DNA of 40,997 nucleotides from an uncultured Bacteroidales bacterium (GTDB taxonomy: Bacteria > Bacteroidota > Bacteroidia > Bacteroidales > UBA932): the NCBI GenBank assembly GCA_944323345.1, contig CALUSC010000017.1, positions 1 to 40,997 on the forward strand. The letters run 5' to 3'. Of the stretch, positions 8,032-16,148 are shown piece by piece. Numbering within the stretch: the first letter of the stretch is position 1; each line of letters begins with the position of its first letter. The position numbers and the translations under genes are program-made. The notes under the pieces were generated by a model. It was not told where the DNA came from. It did no database searches and worked only from the letters and a program-made list of their open reading frames with translations.

Positions 8032-9507
8032 ATGGAACAATCAACGACTAAAAAACTTATGACCAACTGGAGATGGTGGATGGTCGTGCTGCTTTTCGTG
8101 GCTACTACCGTAAACTATCTGGACAGGCAGGTATTGTCCCTGACATGGAAAGACTTCATCGCGCCTGAATTCCACTGGACAGACAATGATTACGGTACCA
8201 TTACAGCCGTCTTCTCCATCGTCTACGCGATATGCATGCTCTTCGCAGGAAAATTCGTGGACTGGATGGGAACTAAGAAAGGATATCTCTGGTCCATCGG
8301 CATCTGGTCTACCGGAGCCTGCCTTCATGCTATCTGCGGATGGCTTACGGTACATATCGAAGGCTACGACAGCGTCGCAGCCATGACTGCGGTGGAAGCC
8401 GGCTCTACCGCCGCCCTTGCCATAGCATCTACCAGTGTATGGCTTTTCCTTGCGGCAAGATGCGTCCTGGCTCTCGGTGAAGCAGGAAACTTCCCGGCAG
8501 CCATCAAGGTGACGGCAGAGTACTTTCCCAAGAAGGACAGGGCTTTCGCCACTTCCATATTCAACTCCGGAGCATCCATAGGAGCTCTCATCGCCCCTGC
8601 CACTATTCCTCTTCTGGCACAGTTCTTCAAGGATCAGGGAGTCGGCGGCGGCTGGGAAATGGCATTCGTCATCATCGGTGCGCTGGGTTATGTCTGGATG
8701 GGATTCTGGGTATTCATGTACAACAAGCCTGAGAAATCGAAACAAGTGAATCAGGCCGAACTGGAATACATAAACCAGGACTACACCGAAGAAGAAAACA
8801 AAGCTGCCGAAAATGAAGGTGAAGGAAAGACCATTTCACTCTGGAAATGCTTCACATACAGACAGACATGGTCATTCATCGTCGGCAAGTTCTTCACGGA
8901 CGGTGTATGGTGGTTCTACCTGTTCTGGGCTCCTGCATACTTCTCCGACCAGTACGGTTATGCATCAAGTTCCGGCATGGGTGTCGCATTGATCACCACT
9001 CTTTACGCCATAGTGACTGTCCTGTCGATATTCGGCGGCTACCTGCCTAAACTATTCGTCGAGAAAAAAGGGATGAACCCATACAACGGGCGTATGCTTG
9101 CCATGCTTATTTTCGCATTCCTTCCATTGCCTGCACTCTTTGCCCAGGGAGCCGGTGCCATATCAGTCTGGTGGCCGGCAATAATCATCGGGCTCGCAGG
9201 GGCAGGCCATCAGGCATGGTCCGCAAACCTGTTCTCCACTATAGGCGACATGTTCCCTAAATCCGCCATTTCCACCATCACAGGAATCGGCGGTATGGCC
9301 GGAGGTATCGGTTCTTTCTTCATCCAGAAAGGCGCAGGTGCACTCTTCACCTATTCTGAAAACGCGGGAGCTGCATTCCAGTTCCTCGGTTTCGAGGGAA
9401 AATCCGCCGGATACATGATAGTATTCTGTGGCTGCGCCGTTGCTTACCTGATCGCTTGGACTATTATGAAAACTCTTGTACCTAAATATAAGAAAATCGA
9501 AGCTTGA
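8032..9507 (+). CDS. Hexuronate-type MFS transporter
   Basis: The 491-residue protein has about 12 membrane spans and belongs to the anion:cation symporter branch of the MFS that includes ExuT-like hexuronate permeases. Typical features are the first helix and following NYLDRQVLSL, the loop FAGKFVDWMGTKKG between helices 2 and 3 (the MFS G-x-x-x-D-R/W-x-G-R-K-like motif), and CVLALGEAGNFPAAIKVTAEYFPKKDRAFATSIFNSG, which is the ACS signature region. It is the last gene of the KDG operon, so the substrate is likely a hexuronate or 2-keto-3-deoxygluconate imported with a cation. A segment between about 120 and 140 (AMTAVEAGSTAALAIASTS) is an extra loop. A terminator follows at 9565. Confidence 0.9.
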   Translation: MEQSTTKKLMTNWRWWMVVLLFVATTVNYLDRQVLSLTWKDFIAPEFHWTDNDYGTITAVFSIVYAICMLFAGKFVDWMGTKKGYLWSIGIWSTGACLHAICGWLTVHIEGYDSVAAMTAVEAGSTAALAIASTSVWLFLAARCVLALGEAGNFPAAIKVTAEYFPKKDRAFATSIFNSGASIGALIAPATIPLLAQFFKDQGVGGGWEMAFVIIGALGYVWMGFWVFMYNKPEKSKQVNQAELEYINQDYTEEENKAAENEGEGKTISLWKCFTYRQTWSFIVGKFFTDGVWWFYLFWAPAYFSDQYGYASSSGMGVALITTLYAIVTVLSIFGGYLPKLFVEKKGMNPYNGRMLAMLIFAFLPLPALFAQGAGAISVWWPAIIIGLAGAGHQAWSANLFSTIGDMFPKSAISTITGIGGMAGGIGSFFIQKGAGALFTYSENAGAAFQFLGFEGKSAGYMIVFCGCAVAYLIAWTIMKTLVPKYKKIEA

Positions 9508-9564
9508 TTTTCAATACCAAATCCTTAATACATCAAATCATCGGATATGAACTTGATCCGGAGA

Positions 9565-9600
9565 AAGAGGATGGCTGTGTAAGCCCTCCTCTTTTTTTTA
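9565..9600 (+). terminator. Terminator of the KDG operon
   Basis: AAGAGGATGGCT (9565-9576) pairs with AGCCCTCCTCTT (9582-9593) with one mismatch and a 5-base loop, and the right arm runs into eight T residues. It lies 58 bases after the transporter stop codon. Confidence 0.85.
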
Positions 9601-9630
9601 AGACGGGTACATTCCGTTTTCAAGACAAAA

Positions 9631-9670
9631 CTGACAAAATGACAGAAGAAAACCGATGGCAGATAATTTG
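9631..9670 (+). promoter_or_regulatory. Possible grpE-dnaJ promoter with near-palindrome
   Basis: CTGACAAAATGACAG (9631-9645) is a 15-base near-palindrome (one mismatched pair) that contains TGACA twice. About 18 bases later GATAATTTG (9662-9670) resembles the TAnnTTTG box but is one base short. The palindrome therefore occupies the -33 position, where the normal TTG is missing. It may be a heat-shock control site; I see no CIRCE element. This is inference from position only. Confidence 0.4.
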
Positions 9671-9701
9671 TACAGTTTCCGGAGACTAATTGTATCCTAT
9701 C

Positions 9702-10340
9702 ATGAAAAAAGATAATAAAGATATGTCACAGGAAAATATCGCAGAACAGGAAAAAGAGCTCGAAAAAGAGATTCCTGACACTCCAGAAGCAGACAAGCAG
9801 GAAAAAGAAGGGACTGCCGGAGAGAAAGCTGCATCAGGCAAGGAAAAGAAAAAAGAAGACAAGGAAAATGACAGAATCGAAGTTCTGGAAAAACAGATCC
9901 AGGACCTGACTGACAAAATAGCAAAGGAAAAGGACGACTATATCAGACTCATGGCAGAATTCGACAATTTCCGCAGACGCACGTCACAGGAAAAGCTCGA
10001 TCTGGTAAGCGTAGCGGCTGAAGATACCATAAAAGGTCTTCTGCCCGTTCTCGATGACTGCGAAAGAGCCATGGAAGCTCTGGGGAAATCTGAGGACAAT
10101 CCTGCCGCAAAAGAAGGCACGGAACTTATTTACAGCAAGCTCCTGGGATACCTGCAGGGAAAAGGACTCAGCAGGATCGATGCCTTGGGTACGGAGTTCA
10201 ATACAGACCTGCATGAAGCTGTAGCGCAGTTCCCTGTACAGGAAGAAGACAAAAAAGGAAAAGTTTACGATGTCATACAGACCGGTTACACACTGAACGG
10301 GAAAGTCGTCAGGTTTGCGAAAGTAGTGGTAGGAATCTGA
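9702..10340 (+). CDS. grpE: Nucleotide exchange factor GrpE
   Basis: From the ATG at 9702 the protein has 212 residues. The first 50 or so are highly charged and Lys/Glu-rich, then comes the long GrpE coiled coil (RIEVLEKQIQDLTDKIAKEKDDYIRLMAEFDNFRRRTSQEK), and finally the C-terminal beta domain with GTEFNTDLHEAVAQFP and VIQTGYTLNGKVVRFAKVVVG, which are family signatures. GrpE releases ADP from DnaK. An in-frame TTG at 9690 sits closer to a GGAGA and an ATG at 9723 is a third choice; the exact start is uncertain. dnaJ follows after 15 bases. dnaK is not in the window. Confidence 0.93.
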   Translation: MKKDNKDMSQENIAEQEKELEKEIPDTPEADKQEKEGTAGEKAASGKEKKKEDKENDRIEVLEKQIQDLTDKIAKEKDDYIRLMAEFDNFRRRTSQEKLDLVSVAAEDTIKGLLPVLDDCERAMEALGKSEDNPAAKEGTELIYSKLLGYLQGKGLSRIDALGTEFNTDLHEAVAQFPVQEEDKKGKVYDVIQTGYTLNGKVVRFAKVVVGI

Positions 10341-10355
10341 TGAGGAGGTAAGGTT

Positions 10356-11516
10356 ATGGCTGAAAAAAGAGATTACTATGAAGTTCTCGGAGTGAGCAGG
10401 GATGCCACTGATGAGGAAATCAAGAAAGCATACAGGAAGAAGGCGATTCAGTATCACCCTGACAAAAACCCAGGGGATAAAGCGGCTGAAGAAAAGTTCA
10501 AGGAAGCTGCCGAGGCATACGATGTCCTGAGCAACAAGGACAAGAGGGCAAAATACGACCAGTTCGGACATGCCGGTCTGGACGGCCAGGCAGGACCGGA
10601 CTTCAGCGGCGGTTTCGGGAATCTCAACGATATTCTGAGAGATCTGTTCGGAGGCGGGTTCGGAGGATTCGGCGGGTTCGGAGGATTCGGCGGAGATGAC
10701 TCCCAGAGACAGGGGGGACAGCGGGTCTACAAAGGCCGCGACATCAGGGTGAGAGTCAGGCTGACACTTGAAGAAATTGCCAAAGGCACTGAAAAGGATA
10801 TTCAGATAGAACGCAATGTTCCTTGTCCGGACTGTAACGGGAAAGGAGCCAGGAACAGCTCCGACATCAAGGTATGTCCGTCATGCAAGGGAACAGGTCA
10901 GATCAAGAGAGTGGTTAACAGTTTCTTCGGACAGACTGTCACTTATTCCACATGCCAGCAGTGCAACGGTGAAGGCAAAATAGTGACCAATCCATGCCAT
11001 ACATGTTCCGGGACCGGGCTGATAAGGAAAAAAGAGACTGTGCGGGTACGGATTCCTGCCGGTGTGGAAGACGGCATGCAGCTCACCATGAGAGGCCAGG
11101 GACATTGTGCAAAGAACAACGGTATAAATGGAGACCTGCTCATTGTCATAAATGAAATCGAACATCCGGACATCAAGCGCGAAGGAAATAACCTCATATA
11201 TACCAAGGTAATTTCCGTACCGGAAGCAGTGATGGGAGCTACGGTGGAAATACCATGCCTCGACGGGAAATATAACGTCAAGGTGGAACCCGGCACCCAG
11301 TCAGGATCAGTCATCAGGCTCAAAGGCAAAGGACTGCCGACGGTAAACGGCTACGGAACAGGTGACATGTACGTCAAGTTCATAGTCTGGATACCGAAGA
11401 AACTGAGCAAGGAAGAAAAGGATATAATGGAAAGGCTTGCAAAAAGCGAAAGTTTCAGGCCGAACCCGACGAAAGAAGATAAAAGCTTTTTCGACAAACT
11501 GAGGGACATGTTTTAG
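10356..11516 (+). CDS. dnaJ: Chaperone DnaJ
   Basis: The 386-residue protein has the full type I layout: J domain with HPD at 34-36, a Gly/Phe-rich linker ([15 protein letters not shown] at about 99-113), four zinc-binding CxxCxGxG repeats (from Cys157, Cys174, Cys200 and Cys214: [32 protein letters not shown]), and the C-terminal substrate-binding domains. It delivers unfolded proteins to DnaK and stimulates its ATPase. The gene follows grpE by 15 bases, and GAGGAGGTAAGG just before the ATG is an unusually strong Shine-Dalgarno for this phylum. No terminator is obvious after it; the rplS promoter begins 36 bases downstream. Confidence 0.97.
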   Translation: MAEKRDYYEVLGVSRDATDEEIKKAYRKKAIQYHPDKNPGDKAAEEKFKEAAEAYDVLSNKDKRAKYDQFGHAGLDGQAGPDFSGGFGNLNDILRDLFGGGFGGFGGFGGFGGDDSQRQGGQRVYKGRDIRVRVRLTLEEIAKGTEKDIQIERNVPCPDCNGKGARNSSDIKVCPSCKGTGQIKRVVNSFFGQTVTYSTCQQCNGEGKIVTNPCHTCSGTGLIRKKETVRVRIPAGVEDGMQLTMRGQGHCAKNNGINGDLLIVINEIEHPDIKREGNNLIYTKVISVPEAVMGATVEIPCLDGKYNVKVEPGTQSGSVIRLKGKGLPTVNGYGTGDMYVKFIVWIPKKLSKEEKDIMERLAKSESFRPNPTKEDKSFFDKLRDMF

Positions 11517-11551
11517 GATGAGAGAAATATTTTTGAATTTCTCCAGAAAAA

Positions 11552-11582
11552 TTTGGTTAGTTGAAAATTATTAGTACCTTTG
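11552..11582 (+). promoter_or_regulatory. rplS promoter
   Basis: TTTG at 11552-11555 is followed after exactly 19 bases by TACCTTTG at 11575-11582, a perfect Bacteroidota housekeeping promoter. Transcription is predicted to start near 11587, which leaves a leader of about 70 bases. Confidence 0.9.
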
Positions 11583-11598
11583 CAGTCCCAAAATAAAA

Positions 11599-11639
11599 GC
11601 AACCTCTTGCGCCGAAATACAGAAGATGCGTAATGTTGC
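11599..11639 (+). promoter_or_regulatory. Structured leader of rplS mRNA
   Basis: GCAAC (11599-11603) pairs with GTTGC (11635-11639). After an asymmetric internal loop (CTC opposite T), TTGCGC (11607-11612) pairs with GCGTAA (11628-11633), with one G-U pair, closing a 15-base loop. The stem ends 17 bases before the ATG of rplS. A hairpin with an internal loop in this place is what a ribosomal-protein autoregulatory leader looks like; binding by L19 is an inference. Confidence 0.55.
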
Positions 11640-11656
11640 CATAAAATTTATAGAAA

Positions 11657-12037
11657 ATGGATTTGATTAAAGTTGTAGAGCAGGCTTTTGCCAACGAGAA
11701 AGTGGCTACCTATCCCAAATTCAAAGCTGGTGATACCATAACAGTCACTTACAGAATCAAAGAAGGTGATAAGGAAAGACTCCAGAAATTCAGAGGAGTG
11801 GTTTTGCAGATCAAGGGTGCTTCACCTGCTACCAAGACTTTTACAGTCAGGAAAATCTCCAGTGGAGTGGGTGTTGAAAGAATTTTCCCGTTCGCATCTC
11901 CGTTCATTGACAGCATAGAACTGAACAAAGTCGGAAAAGTCCGCAGAGCCAGGATTTTCTATCTCAGAGAACTCTCAGGTAAGAAAGCCAGAATCAAAGA
12001 GAAGAAAGTCGGTCTCGTAAAAGAAGAGAACGCTTAA
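11657..12037 (+). CDS. rplS: 50S ribosomal protein L19
   Basis: The 126-residue protein is a complete L19, which sits at the 30S-50S interface. Diagnostic stretches are [28 protein letters not shown], the [27 protein letters not shown] block with the conserved GVGVER-FP core, and [23 protein letters not shown] near the C-terminus. It has a short Bacteroidota-type tail ([11 protein letters not shown]). The gene has a perfect promoter and a structured leader, and the tRNA-Arg gene begins 27 bases after its stop without a terminator between, so both probably share one transcript ending at 12174. Confidence 0.97.
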   Translation: MDLIKVVEQAFANEKVATYPKFKAGDTITVTYRIKEGDKERLQKFRGVVLQIKGASPATKTFTVRKISSGVGVERIFPFASPFIDSIELNKVGKVRRARIFYLRELSGKKARIKEKKVGLVKEENA

Positions 12038-12064
12038 ATAAATATCAGGCAATGTCCTGAATCC

Positions 12065-12138
12065 GGCCCCATAGCTTAACTGAATAGAGCATTTGACTAC
12101 GGATCAAAAGGTTACAGGTTTGAATCCTGTTGGGGTCA
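12065..12138 (+). tRNA. tRNA-Arg (anticodon ACG)
   Basis: The cloverleaf folds fully: acceptor GGCCCCA with TGGGGTC (one G-T pair), D stem GCTT/GAGC, anticodon stem TTTGA/TCAAA around the loop CTACGGA, and T stem ACAGG/CCTGT around TTTGAAT. The anticodon is ACG, which would be edited to ICG and read CGU, CGC and CGA. The discriminator is A at 12138 and CCA is not encoded. It lies between rplS and a strong terminator. Confidence 0.95.
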
Positions 12139-12141
12139 CTG

Positions 12142-12174
12142 AAAAAAGCCATACATTGAATGTATGGCTTTTTT
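12142..12174. terminator. Terminator after tRNA-Arg
   Basis: A perfect 15-bp stem (12142-12156 with 12160-12174) has a 3-base loop, with six A residues leading in and six T residues at the end. It can end rplS-tRNA-Arg transcripts and may also act on the opposite strand. Confidence 0.9.
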
Positions 12175-12183
12175 CGTTACAAT

Positions 12184-12231
12184 ATGTGACCGGTATAAAA
12201 ATTCACGAGGCAATCACAAACTAATGTGACC
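12184..12231. repeat. Two ATGTGACC direct repeats 40 bases apart
   Basis: ATGTGACC occurs at 12184-12191 and 12224-12231, the second running into ACCCCGCT. Together with the position just after a tRNA gene this could be the scar of an insertion-sequence end or integrase site, but no transposase, matching second end or target duplication is visible. Confidence 0.2.
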
Positions 12232-12291
12232 ACCCCGCTACTTAACCTAAACTTAAACTATGAAAAACTTCGCTGCAAAGTTATATTTTTT

Positions 12292-14703
12292 TCATTTTCC
12301 GTCAATATCTACGATACGAATTTTTGCATAATTTAGCATAAGAATCTTCTCTCCATAGTCATCAAACGCTATTCTGGCTTTCCTTCCGGCAGCATCTCCC
12401 GATATTTCCCTGATATATCCGAACCCGAACCTGTTGTGCTCGACTCTCTGACCTGCAGCAAGCTGCATCACGGGAGAAGGCTGGAAAGCATAGTCGTCCG
12501 CATGAGATCTTACCACCTGCTGCGGTTTTCTGAAAGGAGTCACACCAGATGATTTCCCTTCAGGCTGCGGCCGGACAGGGGTTTTCTGCCCTACTTTGCC
12601 CTGAAACTGCCTGCGTCTGAAATCCTCGGCCGCACGTTCGTCAGTAAAGACAGAATCCGACGGGGACTCCAGCGGATTGAGGATGTAACGTTTGTCAATC
12701 TCCCGGATAAAACGGCTCGGATAATTGGACTCATGCTTGCCGTTACGCATTCTGGTGGATGCGAAAGTCAGGCAGACAGCCTTCATCGCCCTTGTCATGG
12801 CCACATAAAACAGCCTCCGTTCCTCCTCTATGTCGCTTTCCGAAGCCAGGAAACCGCCTGACGGGAACAGGTTCTCCTCAAGTCCTACCACAAAAACGTA
12901 AGGGAACTCAAGTCCCTTGGATGAATGTACGGTCATAAGAGTCACCTTATTGTCCGAATCTTCTCCGTCTTCCACATCTACGGCACTGAGCAGGGAAACG
13001 TTCTCCAGGAAATCGCCCATCGTTACGACAGGCAGATCCGATGAAGTTATTTCCACATCATCTGCCGCTCCAGCCAGCATCTCTTCGAAATATTCATTCT
13101 TCCTTTCTTCGACAAATGTCTTGACACTGTTCAGCAATTCCTCCACATTGGCAGTCTTGGAGAGGCCCTCCACGCTGTTGTCGCTTTTGTAGAAACCCAG
13201 AATCCCGGATTCCACGGCTATAGAAACAGACAGATCCCCGGCATCATCGGTCGCAATACGTTTGGCGAAGCCGGATATCAGGGAGCAGAATGCCCTCAGT
13301 TTCTCGACTGACGCAGACTTCAGCCCGTAGCTGTCCAGGTCCTCTGAGAAGACTGCCCGGAAAAGCGTTGTCCGCTTGTCCGCTGCTGCAGCGGACAATG
13401 CGGCAAGGGTCGTATTGCCGATGCCCCTGGCAGGCTTGTTGACAATTCTTTTGAATGATTCGTCATCATCAGTATTGGCCGAAAGCTTGAAGTAAGCCAT
13501 CAGATCCTTGACTTCCATCCTGTCAAAAAACGAATTGCCGGAATATATCCTGTACGGCAGATTTCTTCTTCTAAGGGCTTCCTCAAGGGCGCGTGACTGC
13601 GAGTTTGTCCTGTACAATATCGCAAAATCCTTATATGATGCTGATACCGAATGTATTCTGGAAAGAATTTCAGAAACGACGAGAATGGCCTCCTCCTGCT
13701 CTGTGTACGCACTGATGAGTTTGATTTTCTCGCCCTCTTCCCCGCCCGACCAGCATTTCTTGGGGATTCTGGCGGAATTCCTGGCAATCAGCGAATTGGC
13801 TGCGTCTACGATAGTCTGTGTCGAACGATAATTCCTTTCAAGTCTGAACAGATGGCACTCAGGATAGTCATTGCGGAAATTCAGGATATTCTCGATTTTA
13901 GCTCCGCGGAATGCATATATGGACTGCGAATCGTCACCGACTACGCAAATATTATGGTGGGGCATGCTCAATTTCTTGAGTATCAGATACTGTGAAAAAT
14001 TAGTATCCTGGTACTCGTCGACCAATATATACCTGAACCTGGAAGACACAGACTCCAGCGCTTCCGGGACATCCCGGAGCAATATATTCATATTCAAAAG
14101 TATATCATCGAAATCCATGACATTCGACTGACGGCATTTCTGGGCATACATCTTATATATTACCGCAATTTTCGGTTTTTTTGCCGCCGTATCATTCTGG
14201 ATGGCCTGCGTATTTCTGGCATAAGCATCCGCCGTGACGAGATTGTTCTTGGCCATGGAAATCCGGGCCAGGACATCTTTCGGCTTGTAAACCTTTTCAT
14301 CCAGCTGAAGTTCCTTGAGACAGGTCTTGATCGCGCTTATCGAATCACCTGTATCGTAGATAGTGAAATCCTTGCCGTAGCCGAGGTTTTCCGCGAATTC
14401 CCTGAGAAACCTGATGAATACGGAATGGAATGTACCCATATACAGTTTCCTGGCCGGCTTCTCCCCCACCATCAGTCCTATTCTTTCTTTCATTTCCGTA
14501 GCTGCCTTCTTGGTGAATGTAAGAGCGAGAATCTGCTCCGGAGGACATCCTGTATCAAGGATATACGCAATTCTGCTCGTCAAGACTCTCGTTTTTCCGG
14601 ACCCTGCGCCGGCCACTATGAGCACAGGCCCTTTTATACACCGTACAGCCTTCTCCTGCTCATCATTTAACCCTTCGAAAATAGTACTGATTTTGTTTTC
14701 CAT
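12292..14703 (-). CDS. UvrD/PcrA-type ATP-dependent DNA helicase
   Basis: The 803-residue protein is an SF1A helicase. In order it shows the Q motif LNDEQEKAV (12-20), Walker A GAGSGKT (32-38), motif Ia LTFTKKAATEMKERI, motif II VDEYQDTN, motif III VGDDSQSIYAFRGA, motif IV RLERNYRSTQ, motif V VTLMTVHSSKGLEFPYVFVVGLEENLFP split over two elements, and motif VI EERRLFYVAMTRA. The C-terminal 130 residues are linker followed by a Tudor-like segment (GQRVEHNRFGFGYIREISGD...KILMLNYAKIRIV), as in PcrA. Such enzymes act in nucleotide excision and mismatch repair and in removing RecA. Length exceeds E. coli UvrD (720) mainly in the linker. It is divergent from nqrA with a 74-base gap. Confidence 0.93.
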   Translation of the reverse strand: MENKISTIFEGLNDEQEKAVRCIKGPVLIVAGAGSGKTRVLTSRIAYILDTGCPPEQILALTFTKKAATEMKERIGLMVGEKPARKLYMGTFHSVFIRFLREFAENLGYGKDFTIYDTGDSISAIKTCLKELQLDEKVYKPKDVLARISMAKNNLVTADAYARNTQAIQNDTAAKKPKIAVIYKMYAQKCRQSNVMDFDDILLNMNILLRDVPEALESVSSRFRYILVDEYQDTNFSQYLILKKLSMPHHNICVVGDDSQSIYAFRGAKIENILNFRNDYPECHLFRLERNYRSTQTIVDAANSLIARNSARIPKKCWSGGEEGEKIKLISAYTEQEEAILVVSEILSRIHSVSASYKDFAILYRTNSQSRALEEALRRRNLPYRIYSGNSFFDRMEVKDLMAYFKLSANTDDDESFKRIVNKPARGIGNTTLAALSAAAADKRTTLFRAVFSEDLDSYGLKSASVEKLRAFCSLISGFAKRIATDDAGDLSVSIAVESGILGFYKSDNSVEGLSKTANVEELLNSVKTFVEERKNEYFEEMLAGAADDVEITSSDLPVVTMGDFLENVSLLSAVDVEDGEDSDNKVTLMTVHSSKGLEFPYVFVVGLEENLFPSGGFLASESDIEEERRLFYVAMTRAMKAVCLTFASTRMRNGKHESNYPSRFIREIDKRYILNPLESPSDSVFTDERAAEDFRRRQFQGKVGQKTPVRPQPEGKSSGVTPFRKPQQVVRSHADDYAFQPSPVMQLAAGQRVEHNRFGFGYIREISGDAAGRKARIAFDDYGEKILMLNYAKIRIVDIDGK

Positions 14704-14777
14704 AATGGCGCGAAATTACGAAAAAATTAAGTATATTCGCGGCGGTTTCATGAAAATACGCAAAAACGGTTTATATA

Positions 14778-16136
14778 ATGTCTAACATCATCGAATTGAA
14801 AAGAGGACTGAACATCCCGATAACCGGGTCAGCGGTCCAGAAAGCAAAGAAGGTGATCATTCCCGACGTCGTGGCTGCAAAACCGGTCGATTTCAGAGGT
14901 CTTATTCCAAGACTTCTTGTGAAAGAAGGAGATACAGTTCTTGCGGGTTCACCTGTATTTGCCGACAAGGTATCACCTGACATTCTTTTCACTTCTCCTG
15001 TCAGCGGCACTGTCACCGAGATAGTCCGCGGAGAGAAAAGAAAGTTGCTGGAAATCCGTATCAAGGCGGATAAAGATCAGAAGTACGAAGATTTCGGTAC
15101 GGAGAAAGTTGCATCGCTGGATGAAGCCGGAATCAAGGCAAAGCTCATGAAAAGCGGACTATGGCCTGCCCTCGTCCAGAGACCTTACGGAATCGTGGCC
15201 AGACCGACAGATACGCCTAAGGCTATCTTCATTTCCGCATTTTCCACAGCACCTCTCGCCGCATGTCCCGAATATGCGCTTAGAGACGAGTTCGAAAACA
15301 TCCAGACGGGTGTCAACGTCCTCCAGAAACTTACAAAAGGCGGAGTACACATGTCATTCAACAGCGACAACTATTCAGGTACTCCATTCCACAAACTGGA
15401 AAACATCACCCCTCACATATTCGGAGGCAAGCACCCGGCAGGCAACGTCGGAGTCCAGATCAGCCATATTTCACCTATCGCCAAAGGAGATGTAGTATGG
15501 ACAGTATCGCTTCTGATGACAGCTGCCATCGGCAAGCTGTTCAATACCGGCAAATATGACGTGAGCCGCCTCGTGGCCGTTACCGGTCCTAAAGCCATAG
15601 AGCCTTCATACGTGAAAGGTATAGCCGGAATGTCCATGAAAGACATCGCCGAATATTACGACAACTCAGGAAACGACATCCGTTTCATCAGCGGAGATGT
15701 CCTGACCGGTTCAAACATCGGCAAGGACGGGTTTCTCGGATTTTTCGACAATCAGGTGACCCTGATCAAGGAAGGAAACGAACACGAGCTGTTCGGATGG
15801 GCAAAGCCATTCAGAACCAGCCAGTTCAGCACATCCCACACCTATTTTTCATGGCTTACTCCGAAGAAAAAGTACGAAATGGACACGAATCTGCACGGAG
15901 GACCACGTGCATTCGTAATGTCCGACGTATATTCCAAGGTGCTGCCTATGGATATATATCCTGTATATCTTATCAAGGCCTGCATGACCGGAGATATAGA
16001 CAAAATGGAAAAATTCGGCATATATGAAGTTCTCGAAGAGGACCTTGCATTATGCGAATATGTTTGTCCTTCAAAGATTGAAATTCAGTCCATACTTTCA
16101 GACGGAATCAATCTGATGATGAAAGAAATGGCTTAA
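14778..16136 (+). CDS. nqrA: Na+-translocating NADH:quinone reductase subunit A
   Basis: The 452-residue protein matches NqrA, the peripheral subunit of the six-subunit Na+ pump that oxidises NADH and reduces quinone. It has the N-terminal lipoyl-like half (LKRGLNIPITGSA, then VKEGDTVLAGSPVFADK with VSPVSGTV-like FTSPVSGTVTEIVRGEKR) and the FSTAPLAACPEYAL and NVGVQISHISPI blocks typical of the family. It has no redox cofactor motif of its own and no membrane span, as expected. It is the first gene of nqrABCDEF, with gaps of 6-17 bases along the operon. A recognisable promoter is not evident in the 74 bases shared with the divergent helicase gene; TATATTCG at 14732-14739 is only a rough -7 match. 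Confidence 0.96.
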   Translation: MSNIIELKRGLNIPITGSAVQKAKKVIIPDVVAAKPVDFRGLIPRLLVKEGDTVLAGSPVFADKVSPDILFTSPVSGTVTEIVRGEKRKLLEIRIKADKDQKYEDFGTEKVASLDEAGIKAKLMKSGLWPALVQRPYGIVARPTDTPKAIFISAFSTAPLAACPEYALRDEFENIQTGVNVLQKLTKGGVHMSFNSDNYSGTPFHKLENITPHIFGGKHPAGNVGVQISHISPIAKGDVVWTVSLLMTAAIGKLFNTGKYDVSRLVAVTGPKAIEPSYVKGIAGMSMKDIAEYYDNSGNDIRFISGDVLTGSNIGKDGFLGFFDNQVTLIKEGNEHELFGWAKPFRTSQFSTSHTYFSWLTPKKKYEMDTNLHGGPRAFVMSDVYSKVLPMDIYPVYLIKACMTGDIDKMEKFGIYEVLEEDLALCEYVCPSKIEIQSILSDGINLMMKEMA

Positions 16137-16148
16137 CATCTGCATGTT

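Noticed and set aside
9504-9689. Small open frame after the hexuronate transporter
   Set aside because: It covers the terminator hairpin and its T-run, has no ribosome-binding site and resembles no protein I know.
9508-9701. CIRCE/HrcA site before grpE
   Set aside because: No TTAGCACTC-N9-GAGTGCTAA-like repeat is present.
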